Of a stretch of DNA of 64,000 nt, positions 1 through 8,422 are shown piece by piece. This DNA is from Saccharothrix tamanrassetensis (GTDB taxonomy: Bacteria > Actinomycetota > Actinomycetes > Mycobacteriales > Pseudonocardiaceae). The position numbers were made by a program, and so were the translations under genes. The notes below the pieces were generated by a model. That model did no database searches and was not told the DNA's origin. It saw nothing but the letters and a program-made list of their open reading frames with translations. The stretch's first letter is position 1; each line of letters opens with the position of its first letter. Location: NCBI RefSeq assembly GCF_014203665.1, contig NZ_JACHJN010000005.1, positions 558,001 to 622,000 of the forward strand, given 5' to 3'.

Positions 1-2
1 CC

Positions 3-506
3 GGCGTGGACCTGTGCGCGGTCGCCGACACCGGGGCGGACACCGTCAAGCGGGTGCTCCGCCGGGGTGTGCTGCAGCGCCGGAGCACGTCGTTGCCGCC
101 CGACTCGCTGGCCCACGTGGACGCCTGCGGCCTGCTGGACCGTGCCGAGCTCGCTGTTCTCCCGTCCGTGGACGTCAGCACCAGGGCGAGGGGGTTCGGC
201 CACTGGTCGTGCAAGTGGTACAGCACGGCCGACCGGGTCGGCATCCACCTCCGGTACGACCAGCACGCCGCGATGTCCCCGATCCGGGGCGACCCGATCC
301 GGCTGGGAGACCACGAGACCTACGTCCGGTCCGACGCCGCGCGCGCCGAGTGCACGGTCATCGTGCGCCACCGGCCGCGGAACCCCTCGCCGCGCCCCAC
401 GATCGACCTGATGGTGCTCACCGTGCGGGGCGACCAGACCGGCGGCGACCGCTGCGCGACGGCTTCCCTGCTGGCGGGTGCCGCCGCCGACAGGCTGCCC
501 CGCTGA
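3..506 (+). CDS. DUF3558-like protein, 5' partial
   Basis: The frame is open at the left window edge, so the true start lies outside; the GTG at 6 is probably internal. About 167 residues are visible. They contain a segment with Asp-Ala-Cys followed by an acidic helix and, some 35 residues later, a Ser-Cys-Lys-Trp block. This resembles the paired-cysteine layout of DUF3558-type extracytoplasmic domains of actinobacterial lipoproteins and kinase-linked sensors. An earlier Asp-Leu-Cys at the very start may belong to a preceding repeat of the same domain. The FHA gene starts 50 bases downstream on the same strand, so the two may form one operon, possibly with a Ser/Thr kinase further upstream, which is an inference. 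The family assignment rests on pattern only. Confidence 0.5.
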   Translation, partial: GVDLCAVADTGADTVKRVLRRGVLQRRSTSLPPDSLAHVDACGLLDRAELAVLPSVDVSTRARGFGHWSCKWYSTADRVGIHLRYDQHAAMSPIRGDPIRLGDHETYVRSDAARAECTVIVRHRPRNPSPRPTIDLMVLTVRGDQTGGDRCATASLLAGAAADRLPR

Positions 507-556
507 CCGGGGAGCGGTCCCGGCGCGGCCCCGGACACTGCAGCGGAGGAGGTCGG

Positions 557-1312
557 ATGAACCACGAAACTCTCGCCCGCGGCGTCCCCCGCACCGCTCC
601 CGGGGCGGTGGTCGTGCTCACGCTCACCGGGCGCGTCACCGTGGGGCCCGCCGAAGGGCGCGCGATCTGCTTCGGCCGCAACCGGCCCGAGGTCGACGTC
701 TGCGTGGGCGAGACCGACCTGCGGGTCAGCCGCCGGCACGGTGCGCTGACCCGTCGTGACGGCTACTGGTGGGTGGACAACACCGGGCGCCTGCCGATCC
801 GACTGCCGGGCACGCGGTGGCTGTTCCGGGACGAGGACCCGATTCCGCTGCCGGTCGGCTACACGCCGCTGTTCATCCGCGGTTCCCGCGACCGGGAGCA
901 CCTGCTCGAACTCTACGTGGCGGGCGAGGACGGCGGACAACCCGCCGTCCAGCACGGCGCGCCGACCCAGCCGCCCAGGCGGTGGCGGCTGACCGAGGAA
1001 GAACGCCTGCTGCTGGTCGTGCTGGGGCAGCGCTACCTGCTGCACGAGGCCAGCCCGCAGCCTATATCGCGCCAGCAGGCCGCGGAGGTGCTGGCCGAGT
1101 TGCGACCGGACGCCAACTGGAGCGTCAAGCGGGTCGAGCACATGGTCCACGACGTGCGTGCGCGGTTGTCCGCGCAGGGGGTGTACGGATTGCGCCGGGA
1201 CGAGGTCGGCGAGCCGGTGGGCAACGCGCTCAACGAGAACCTGCTGCGCGAACTGGTGCTGTCCACCACCCTGGTGCCGCCCGACCTGGCGCTGCTGGAC
1301 CCGTTGCCGTGA
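557..1312 (+). CDS. FHA domain protein with C-terminal helical/winged-helix-like region
   Basis: 251 residues, ATG at 557 preceded by GGAGGA. Residues about 20-100 form an FHA phosphothreonine-binding domain: a Phe-Gly-Arg-Asn turn, then Ser-Arg-Arg-His, then a strand with a Trp-Trp-Val-Asp-Asn. These are the Gly-Arg, Ser-x-x-His and Asn positions used by FHA domains. The last 120 residues are helical with the layout of a small DNA- or protein-binding helical domain (a Leu-Thr-Glu-Glu-Glu-Arg helix, then a Ser-Arg-Gln-Gln-Ala-Ala-Glu helix); I could not assign it to a named family. There is no signal peptide, so it is cytoplasmic. It probably reads the state of a Ser/Thr protein kinase, and the preceding DUF3558-like gene is a plausible operon partner. 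FHA call firm, partner inferred. Confidence 0.75.
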   Translation: MNHETLARGVPRTAPGAVVVLTLTGRVTVGPAEGRAICFGRNRPEVDVCVGETDLRVSRRHGALTRRDGYWWVDNTGRLPIRLPGTRWLFRDEDPIPLPVGYTPLFIRGSRDREHLLELYVAGEDGGQPAVQHGAPTQPPRRWRLTEEERLLLVVLGQRYLLHEASPQPISRQQAAEVLAELRPDANWSVKRVEHMVHDVRARLSAQGVYGLRRDEVGEPVGNALNENLLRELVLSTTLVPPDLALLDPLP

Positions 1313-1412
1313 CCGGTCGCGGTGCCGTTCGAGTACGCGATCACCACGCGGGAGTGGTCCCGGGCGGGTGCCGGGATCCTGAGCGCACTGCTGTCGACGA
1401 AGCGGGGGACTC

Positions 1413-3929
1413 ATGAGGAGAAGCAGGATTTCTGTCGTGTCGGTGCTGTTCGCATTGGCCGTGTCGGGTGCGTGCCACCCGGTGGCGTCGGCGGTCGCGG
1501 GTTCCGCGCTGCCGGTCGAGGAGGTGACCGCCAGTGCGGACGACGGCAATGTCGCGACGAACACCGTGGACGGGGATCTGAGCACCCGGTGGTCTGCTCA
1601 GGGTGATGGGGTGTGGATTCGCTACGACCTGGGTTCGACGCAGGTCGTGGGTTCGGTGTCGATCGCGTGGCACAAGGGGGATGCACGGCGCAACACGTTC
1701 GACGTGGAGCTGTCCGCGGATGGTTCGTCGTGGACGACGGTGCTGGCGCGGAAGTCCAGCAGTGGCAGCACACTCGAATTGCAGGACTACGGTTTCCCCG
1801 ACGCTTCGGCGCGGTTCCTGAAGATCGTCGGTCATGGCAACACGTCCAATGACTGGACCAGCATCACCGAGACGACCGTGCACGGCGCCGACGACGGCGG
1901 CAGTGGCGACTGCCGGTACCCGGCCGAGGTGCTGGACCTGACGAACTGGTACGTCGGTCTGCCCATCGGCCAGCCCGAGAAACCGCTCAACGTCAAGCAA
2001 CCGCAACTCGACACGTACGCGATCGACCCGTGGTTCACCACCACCCCGGCTTGTGACGCGGTCCAGTTCCGCGCCGCCGTCAACGGCGTCACGACCAGCG
2101 GCTCCGACTACCCGCGCTCGGAGTTGCGCGAGATGACGGACTCGGGGCGGACCCAGGCGAGCTGGTCGTCGACATCGGGCACGCACACCATGGTGATCGA
2201 CCAGGCCATCACGGCGGCGCCCACGGGCAGGCCGAACGTCGTCGCCGGGCAGATCCACGACGCCGAGAACGACGTCTCGGTCTTCCGGCTGGAGGGCGAG
2301 AAGCTCTACATCACCGAAGGCAACGACAAGCTCAAGCTCGTCAAGGACGACTACGTGCTCGGCACGAGGTTCCAGGCGAAGTTCGAGGTCGGCGGCGGGA
2401 AGATCAAGGCGTACTACAACGGTGAGCTCCAAGCCACGATCTCGAAGAAGTTCTCCGGCGCCTACTTCAAGGCCGGCGCCTACACGCAGGCCAACTGCGA
2501 CAAGACCTCGCCCTGCAGCGAAAGCAACTACGGCGAGGTGAAGATCTACGGCCTGAACGTGACGCACGACGTGGGCGAGGCTCCCAGCCGCACCGTGGAC
2601 GTGACGAACTCGACCCAGCTGCAGAACGCGATGGGCAACGCGCAGCCGGGGGACCGGATCGTGCTCGCCGACGGTCGGTACACGATCGGCAAGATGTCCG
2701 CCAAAAACGGCACCGCCGACCGACCCATCACCGTCGTCGCGGCGAACCGCGGCAAGGCGGTGGTCAGCGACGGGCAGCTGGACGTGACCGGCTCCTCGCA
2801 CGTGACGTTCGAAGGTCTGCAATGGACCAACGGCAACACGCTGAAGATCACCGGGTCGAACAACATCCGGCTGACCCGCAACCACTTCCGGCTGACCGAG
2901 ACATCCGCCCTCAAGTGGGTGCTCATCGGCGGGGCGAACAGCCACCACAACCGGATCGACCACAACCTGTTCGAGGACAAGCACCAGCTCGGCAACTTCA
3001 TCACCATCGACGGATCGGACACCCGGCAGTCGCAGCACGACCGGATCGACCACAACCACTTCCGCGACATCGGTCCGCGGGCGCAGAATGAGATGGAGGC
3101 CATTCGGGTCGGCTGGAGCGCGATCTCCGGTTCGAGCGGGTTCACCGTCGTCGAGGCCAACCTGTTCGAGAACTGCGACGGCGACCCCGAGATCGTGTCG
3201 GTGAAGAGCAACGACAACACCGTCCGTTACAACACCTTCCGCACCTCGCAGGGCACGTTGACGCACCGGCACGGCAACCGCGGCGCGTTCTACGGCAACT
3301 TCTTCCTCGGCGGTGGGAAGGCGGAAACCGGCGGCATCCGGATCTACGGCCAGGACCACAAGGTCTACAACAACTACTTCGAGGGTCTGACCGGGTCCGG
3401 CCACGACGCCGCGCTGCAGGTCGACGGCGGCGACGTGGACAACTCGGGCGCGCTCAACGCGCACTGGCGCGTCTACCGCGCGACCGTCGTGAACAACACG
3501 TTCGTCGACAACGCCTCGAACATCGAGATCGGCGCCAACTACAAGTTCGCCCCGGTCGACTCGGTCTTCGCCGACAACGTGGTCACCGGCAGCCAGGGCA
3601 AGCTGATCAACGAGCGCAAGACGCCGGTGAACGCCACCTACGCCGGCAACATCGCCTGGCCGACCGGGTCGGCGACCGTCGGCGTCGCCAAGCCCACCGC
3701 TGCCGTCCGGGTGGTGGACCCGCTGCTGGCCCGCGCCGGGCAGGTGCACCGGATCGGCGCGGGCAGCCCGGCCGTCGACACCGGCACCGGCGCCCACGCG
3801 TTCGTGACCGACGACATGGACGGCCAGGCCCGCACCGGGGGCGTCGACGTCGGCGCGGACGAGCGCTCGTCGGCTCCGGCCACGCGCAGCCCGCTGAACG
3901 CGGCCGACGTCGGCCCGGACGCCCCGTAG
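1413..3929 (+). CDS. Secreted multidomain alginate lyase (F5/8C + PL7 + PL6)
   Basis: 838 residues with a signal peptide (Arg-rich start, hydrophobic core to about residue 28). Residues about 35-150 are an F5/8 type C (discoidin-like) carbohydrate-binding domain. Residues about 165-390 are a polysaccharide lyase family 7 domain with the three PL7 blocks visible: RSELRE at R235-E240, QIH at Q280-H282, and YFKAGAY at Y351-Y357. Residues about 395-810 are a right-handed beta-helix of the PL6/chondroitinase B type; K598 and R619 sit 21 residues apart, the same spacing as the catalytic Lys250/Arg271 pair of chondroitinase B. Predicted function is extracellular beta-elimination of alginate, PL7 probably endo and PL6 complementary. 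Chondroitinase or other uronate specificity for the PL6 half cannot be excluded. No uptake or uronate-metabolism genes are adjacent. Confidence 0.88.
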   Translation: MRRSRISVVSVLFALAVSGACHPVASAVAGSALPVEEVTASADDGNVATNTVDGDLSTRWSAQGDGVWIRYDLGSTQVVGSVSIAWHKGDARRNTFDVELSADGSSWTTVLARKSSSGSTLELQDYGFPDASARFLKIVGHGNTSNDWTSITETTVHGADDGGSGDCRYPAEVLDLTNWYVGLPIGQPEKPLNVKQPQLDTYAIDPWFTTTPACDAVQFRAAVNGVTTSGSDYPRSELREMTDSGRTQASWSSTSGTHTMVIDQAITAAPTGRPNVVAGQIHDAENDVSVFRLEGEKLYITEGNDKLKLVKDDYVLGTRFQAKFEVGGGKIKAYYNGELQATISKKFSGAYFKAGAYTQANCDKTSPCSESNYGEVKIYGLNVTHDVGEAPSRTVDVTNSTQLQNAMGNAQPGDRIVLADGRYTIGKMSAKNGTADRPITVVAANRGKAVVSDGQLDVTGSSHVTFEGLQWTNGNTLKITGSNNIRLTRNHFRLTETSALKWVLIGGANSHHNRIDHNLFEDKHQLGNFITIDGSDTRQSQHDRIDHNHFRDIGPRAQNEMEAIRVGWSAISGSSGFTVVEANLFENCDGDPEIVSVKSNDNTVRYNTFRTSQGTLTHRHGNRGAFYGNFFLGGGKAETGGIRIYGQDHKVYNNYFEGLTGSGHDAALQVDGGDVDNSGALNAHWRVYRATVVNNTFVDNASNIEIGANYKFAPVDSVFADNVVTGSQGKLINERKTPVNATYAGNIAWPTGSATVGVAKPTAAVRVVDPLLARAGQVHRIGAGSPAVDTGTGAHAFVTDDMDGQARTGGVDVGADERSSAPATRSPLNAADVGPDAP

Positions 3930-4078
3930 GAACCAGTCCCCGCCCGGTTGTCGGGCTCGCGCATGCCGTCCAGCGCGTTCGGCGCGGACTTCATGCGCGA
4001 GCCCGACGGCGTCGTGGTGGGCGGAGTCCGCTTCGACTGGTCGGGAGTGGTCCCGGGCACAGCCGCCACTCTGCGCGC

Positions 4079-4384
4079 ATGGGCGATTTCGAAGTGATCA
4101 TCGAGACTCTCGACGAGGTGGTCGGCAGGCACGGCAAGGTGCGTGACGACCTGACCGCGGCCAACCGGCAGAGCCGGTTGCTCGCGCGGATCGAGCCTCC
4201 GATGCGGGATCCGGCGACCGACTCCTTCATCACCGCGGCCTGCCAGGCGGGCCGAACGCACCTCGACTCGGTCAGCAGGATCGAGCAGGAGCTGCAGACG
4301 CGGATCGAGGAGCTGAAGGCGTCGGTCGACCAGTACGCGAAGACCGAACAGGCCAACCATCGACGGATGGCGGTGGACGACTGA
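4079..4384 (+). CDS. Small helical WXG100/PE-like protein of a type VII-like operon
   Basis: 101 residues, almost entirely helical and charged, with no signal peptide or membrane segment. It resembles the short helical-hairpin proteins encoded first in actinobacterial ESX-substrate operons (WXG100 or PE-like), but I do not see a clear Trp-x-Gly turn. Its stop codon overlaps the ATG of the next gene (TGATG), so translation is coupled. With the following Trp-x-Gly protein and the EspG-like chaperone it makes a three-gene unit like mycobacterial PE/PPE/EspG sets. The ATG has no strong Shine-Dalgarno sequence, so the start is uncertain. Family call by context. Confidence 0.6.
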   Translation: MGDFEVIIETLDEVVGRHGKVRDDLTAANRQSRLLARIEPPMRDPATDSFITAACQAGRTHLDSVSRIEQELQTRIEELKASVDQYAKTEQANHRRMAVDD

Positions 4385-5619
4385 TGACAGCGCTCAGCGG
4401 GTACGAGATCTACCAGATGGTGTCGCGGGGCGCGGGCCCCGGCGGGCTGAACCAGGCGGCGGACGTGTCGAAGGACGCGCGCACGCGAATCCAGTCCCTC
4501 GGCGACGAACTGCGCCGGCTCACCGCCGAGATGCAGGCCGCGTGGCAGGGCAAGGCGGCGGACCGGGCGGCGCAGGCCGTGCAGCCGATCGAACAGGCCC
4601 TCCAGCGCGCGCAGGAGACGTTGGACAAGGCCGACGCGTCGTTGCGGACCCAGGCGGAGACCTACGGCCTGCTCAAGCAGCAGGTGCTGCCGATGGCGAC
4701 GCCGCAACCGCCGGAGCTGACCCTCTTCGACGAGCTGACGCCGTGGGACACCGACAACGAGATCGCGCGCAAGGAGTGGTTCGTGGCCGACGCGAACAAC
4801 CGCCGCGTCTACGCGGAGTACGCCACGGCGACGGGCCGGAACGAGGCGATGCTGCCGCAGATGTCCCAGGCGGCGGGTGGCGCACAGGGTGCGAACACCG
4901 CCGTGCAGGGCGCGGGTGGAGGCGGCGTGCAGTCCGCGACGTCCCCGCCGCCACAGGTCGGGAACGCGGGTACCACCTCGCCGTCGTCTGCGGGATCGGC
5001 CGGTGGTGAGGCAGCGTCCGTGCCGCCGTCGATGAGCGGTGGTGGCGGGACTTCGGTCAGCAGCGCCGGCAGCGGCGGCGACGGCGTTCCCGCCGGTCGG
5101 GCGCCGGCCGCTCACGGGACCACCGCTCCGAAGCAGCGAGGTGACCGGACCGCGGTCGCCGACTGGTCCGCCGGTGTGCCGGGCGGCGTGCCGGTCGCGA
5201 CGCGTCCGCTGTCGGCCAGGGACACCGCGCGCACGTCGAACGTCCCGAAGGGCGACCACCTTTCCGGTGCCGCTGCGGTGCTGCCGGGTGGGATCGGCAT
5301 CGGCGATCCCACCGGCACCAGGGGGCAGCGGGCTCCTCTGGGCGCGGGCGACCGCTCCGCCGCTCTCGGCAGGACGCTGCCCAACGCTCCTGCCGCGGCC
5401 GGTGCCCGTGGTGTGGCAGGCAGGGTCGGAGTTGCCGGCATGGGAGGAGCGGCGGGCATCGGGGGAGCGGCGGGCATGGGTGGCTTCGCGCCACACGCCG
5501 CGCACGCGCGTGAGGAGGAGGACAGGGAGTACAAGCGCAGCGTGTATCTGGAGGAGGACTCGGACGCGCTCATCGGCCGGCTGCCCGGCACCGTGGCGCC
5601 CGTGATCGGGGAGGACTGA
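4384..5619 (+). CDS. WXG100/PPE-like ESX substrate with glycine-rich tail
   Basis: 411 residues. Residues about 20-105 form a helical hairpin with a Trp-Gln-Gly-Lys turn near residue 55, the WXG signature of type VII secretion substrates. After about residue 160 comes a long low-complexity Gly/Ala/Ser/Pro-rich region, then a short acidic C-terminus with Tyr and Leu. This layout matches PPE-like proteins of Pseudonocardiales. It starts on the stop of the preceding small helical protein and ends on the start of the EspG-like gene (both TGATG), so the three are translated together. Probably exported as a heterodimer with the preceding protein. No ESX membrane or ATPase genes lie nearby, so the secretion machine must be elsewhere. 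Confidence 0.75.
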   Translation: MTALSGYEIYQMVSRGAGPGGLNQAADVSKDARTRIQSLGDELRRLTAEMQAAWQGKAADRAAQAVQPIEQALQRAQETLDKADASLRTQAETYGLLKQQVLPMATPQPPELTLFDELTPWDTDNEIARKEWFVADANNRRVYAEYATATGRNEAMLPQMSQAAGGAQGANTAVQGAGGGGVQSATSPPPQVGNAGTTSPSSAGSAGGEAASVPPSMSGGGGTSVSSAGSGGDGVPAGRAPAAHGTTAPKQRGDRTAVADWSAGVPGGVPVATRPLSARDTARTSNVPKGDHLSGAAAVLPGGIGIGDPTGTRGQRAPLGAGDRSAALGRTLPNAPAAAGARGVAGRVGVAGMGGAAGIGGAAGMGGFAPHAAHAREEEDREYKRSVYLEEDSDALIGRLPGTVAPVIGED

Positions 5620-6275
5620 TGTTGCGCGCGCCGCTGGTGTTGACCGACACGGAGTTCGACGTGCTGTGGCACCACGACGACCTCGGCGAGCACCACACCG
5701 TGCTGCACGTGCCGCCCGCCGAGGCCGACGCCCTGGAAGTCGAGCACGCGCTGTACCGCGAGGGCGTGCGGGTGGACGACGCGCTGGAGGCGTTGCGGGT
5801 GCTCGCGTTCGCGGACTCGGAGTGTTTCGGCTGGATCGCGTTCACCCGTGAGGTGACGCTGCCGGTCGTGGCCGCCACGGCCGGACGGCACGGCGTCTTC
5901 GCGTTGCGGGACAACGGGCACGTGCGGATCGGTGCGCTGGACGGCGATCCGGCGGACACCCTCGCGTCGTGCCTGCCGGAGATGCCGCCCGGTCGTGGTT
6001 CGTCGATCAACGCCCGTGCCGAGGAGGCACCGGGGTCACGGGCCCTGGTCGAGCTGATGCAGCGTCCGCGCACCGGCGTCGCGAAGTTCTTCGCGGCCAA
6101 GCGCGAACGGTACGGGCGACGCCGGCGTTCGGAGTCTTTCGTCACCACGATCGACTGCCCGGACGGCCGCTGGCTGGTCGTCCGCTACGCCGACAGCCGC
6201 GGCCAGCGCTGGGTGCACGCCACGCCCGCGACCCGCCCGATCATCAGGGAGTGGCTTCACCGCCTCGGCGACTGA
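5619..6275 (+). CDS. EspG-family ESX secretion-associated chaperone
   Basis: 218 residues. It shows the EspG pattern: an N-terminal Leu-Thr-Asp-x-Glu-Phe-Asp-x-Leu-Trp segment, a mid region of alternating strands, and a late Gly-Val-Ala-Lys-Phe-Phe-Ala helix leading to strands with Trp-Leu-Val-Val-Arg-Tyr. EspG proteins bind the tip of PE/PPE-type substrates in the cytoplasm and keep them soluble before type VII export. It is the last gene of the coupled operon, starting on the stop of the WXG protein. A long hairpin (6289-6328) follows and probably ends the transcript. Function inferred from family and context. Confidence 0.8.
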   Translation: MLRAPLVLTDTEFDVLWHHDDLGEHHTVLHVPPAEADALEVEHALYREGVRVDDALEALRVLAFADSECFGWIAFTREVTLPVVAATAGRHGVFALRDNGHVRIGALDGDPADTLASCLPEMPPGRGSSINARAEEAPGSRALVELMQRPRTGVAKFFAAKRERYGRRRRSESFVTTIDCPDGRWLVVRYADSRGQRWVHATPATRPIIREWLHRLGD

Positions 6276-6288
6276 TGACCGGGAACGC

Positions 6289-6328
6289 CGAAGCAGCAGG
6301 CCTGCTGTGAAGCCGGCCTGCTGCTTCG
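6289..6328. terminator. Hairpin terminator after the ESX-like operon
   Basis: A perfect 14-base inverted repeat (6289-6302 and 6315-6328) with a 12-base loop lies 13 bases after the stop of the EspG-like gene. There is no U-tract, as is common in actinobacteria. It also lies downstream of the minus-strand metalloprotease relic, so it may act from both sides. Confidence 0.7.
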
Positions 6329-6411
6329 AGGTCGATCGACGTCCGGCTTCCCCGCCGGCGTCCGCCACGCCGGGTCGGCCGGCGATGTCTCCCCTGGACT
6401 GCGGTGCTCCG

Positions 6412-7573
6412 GATCAGCCGGTTCCCCGGACGAACGCCCACGCGGTGCGGTTGACGGTGTCCTCGCTGCCGGTGAAGCCCTCGGCCGGGCTCAGCTCGTC
6501 CTCGACGAAGTCCAGGCCCGGGTCGCCGGCCGTGCCGCCACCCCGTCGGGCCGACCCCGAACATCACGGCCGGGTCGCCGCCCGGGTCCATGACGCCGTG
6601 GACGTCGTTCAGCGTCGGTATGCCGGCTGCCCGACATGTGCCCGGCCTCGTGGCTGGTGACGTTGCCGACCGCGCGGCCGATGAACGCGATCCGGTCGCT
6701 TCCCGGCCGGAGGTAGGAGTTGATCGACCACTCCGGCCCGGCCGGTGAGCTGATCTCGTCCAGCAGCACCAGCGCGGTCTCCTCCCGGCCGAAGTTGCCG
6801 GCGTCGATGGACTGCGCGATGCCGATGGTGAAGATGCCCGTCTCGGTGGAGGTGCCGCCGACGACGACCCGGCTGACGTTCGGCTGCCCCCCACGGGTCG
6901 GCGTGGTCGCGGCTGTTGAGGATGCGCAGCGCCACCCTCGGGTTGGTGCCCTTGACGGCGATGTCCTGTTCCAGGTTCTCCCGCACCGTCGCGATGACCG
7001 CGTCGATCAACGCGTGCTCGTCGCGTGCGGCGAGCCCCCATCGCGGCAGGAAGTCCGACAGCGGCGAGAGGTCGCGCAGACCGCCGCCGAGGCCGTAGAT
7101 CGACGTGTTCACCCTGGCGCCGTCGAAGTCCAGGAAGATGGTGTGCACGGAGCCGCGGGGAGCGGTTTGGGGTCACGCGGCACCCCGAAGGGGGCCGAGC
7201 CCACCATGAGGTAGAGGTCCCGACCTGGCGGGATCGTGAGCATGATGGCGGAGTCGGTCGTACCGCCCACGTTGCTGTCGACCGCCCACACGGCGCCGTC
7301 GGCGTCGAACAGCGCGAGGAACGTGTCGAGGTCGCCGGTCGGGGTCGACGTCCGCGCCGTGAACGTCACCCCGGAGGCGCCCCCGCCCAGCCGGTAGAAG
7401 TCGACGTCGTCGGTGCCGTCGCCCGCGCTGCCGTGCGGGCCGTCGCCGATGGTCCCGCTGGTGCGGACGGCCCGACGGGCGTCCACGACACCGGTGTCGC
7501 CCGCGAGCCCGATCGCGTCGTCGGTCTCGGCGAACGGCGGGAGGCGACCCGCGGCCCGGGTCGGCCCGTTCAT
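6412..7573 (-). pseudogene. Frameshifted PPC-domain/zinc metalloprotease relic
   Basis: Read from 7573 downwards, protein-like sequence continues through several frames. The first (to about 7150) resembles a pre-peptidase C-terminal (PPC) domain, with an Asp-x-Phe-Tyr and a Leu-Ala-Leu-Phe-Asp-Ala-Asp. The second begins with Phe-Leu-Asp-Phe-Asp-Gly-Ala (about 7130-6880). The third carries a zinc-site-like His-Glu-Ala-Gly-His (about 6660). A fourth has Asp-Val-His-Gly-Val-Met-Asp, and a fifth ends in Glu-Asp-Glu-Leu-Ser-Pro-Ala-Glu before a stop near 6412. The order matches a family of extracellular PPC/metalloprotease proteins found in actinobacteria and archaea. At least four frame changes are needed, several near G/C runs, so it is a pseudogene or a poorly sequenced stretch. 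No signal peptide is seen before residue 1. Confidence 0.6.
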
Positions 7574-7754
7574 GCCAACTGACGGCGCGGTCGCGCACCA
7601 GGTGGCCCGACACCTTGCCGGGCCGTTCCCCACCGATCCGGTGCGGTGCGCCGCCCGGCGGTCCGCTCAGCGGACCGGAACCTGGTCACGCGCCCGTCGT
7701 TCGGCGAAGCTTCGGCCGGGGTAACGACCGAACGTCTTCACCGAAGGGGGAAAC

Positions 7755-8255
7755 GTGAGTGGGATCAGGCGTATCGGAATGATTCTGTTCGCCGCTGTGC
7801 TGGTCGTCAGTGGCGCGTTCGTGTTCCCGTCCGCGTCGGCCAGGACCGACCGCGGGCAGGCCACGGAGGCGGTGGGGTTCATGTTCGCTTCGGACCTGAA
7901 CAACAGGTGCCTCACCATTGCGCATTTCAACCGGGAGAACGGCGCCGGCCTGCACATGTACGACTGCAACGGCTCCGACAGCCAGCGCTGGTCGTGGGAC
8001 GGTTCGCTGCTGCGCAGCGACCTCAACGGCAAGTGCCTCGACGCGTCGTTCGGCAACGGCGACAACGGGGCGATGATCAACATGTTCGACTGCCACGGGG
8101 AACCGGCGCAGCAGTGGTACCGGAACGGCGGCGAGCTGCGCAGCCGGACCGGCAACAGGTGCCTGACCATTCCGGGCGGCAACTGGTGGACCGGTGCTGC
8201 TGTCGTGCTGTGGGACTGCACCACCGCCCGTGAGCAGCAATGGCACCTGACGTAG
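7755..8255 (+). CDS. Secreted ricin B-type beta-trefoil lectin
   Basis: 166 residues, GTG start 7755 behind GAAGGGGGAAAC. An N-terminal signal peptide (hydrophobic 8-25, Ala-x-Ala-like cleavage near 30) is followed by one ricin-type beta-trefoil. Its three repeats each end in a Gln-x-Trp-type motif (SQRW, AQQW, EQQW) and contain the paired Cys-Leu...Asp-Cys found in this family. No catalytic domain is attached. Predicted to be a stand-alone exported sugar-binding protein. A strong rho-independent-type hairpin with T-run follows at 8289. Confidence 0.85.
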   Translation: MSGIRRIGMILFAAVLVVSGAFVFPSASARTDRGQATEAVGFMFASDLNNRCLTIAHFNRENGAGLHMYDCNGSDSQRWSWDGSLLRSDLNGKCLDASFGNGDNGAMINMFDCHGEPAQQWYRNGGELRSRTGNRCLTIPGGNWWTGAAVVLWDCTTAREQQWHLT

Positions 8256-8288
8256 GCGTCGGGCACCATTGATCGTGCACGGCGGGAG

Positions 8289-8326
8289 ACCGCCCAGGGT
8301 GGCCGGAAGCCCCTTGGGCGGTTTTC
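8289..8326 (+). terminator. Rho-independent terminator after the lectin gene
   Basis: ACCGCCCAGGG and CCCTTGGGCGGT form a near-perfect stem with one bulged base, followed by TTTTC. It sits 34 bases after the lectin stop codon. This is one of the few hairpins in the window with a proper T-tract. Confidence 0.8.
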
Positions 8327-8422
8327 TTCGTCCGGAGAACGGCTGGCCACGATCGGTGGATACCGCAGTGGCCGCGGTGGGGGATCGAATGGTTTCGCGG
8401 GACTTCGTGTCGGCGGAAGCGG

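Noticed and set aside
1341..3797. 818-codon open frame antisense to the alginate lyase gene
   Set aside because: Low-complexity Val/Arg/Asp/His-rich translation with no family; it is the shadow of high-GC wobble bases of the plus-strand gene.
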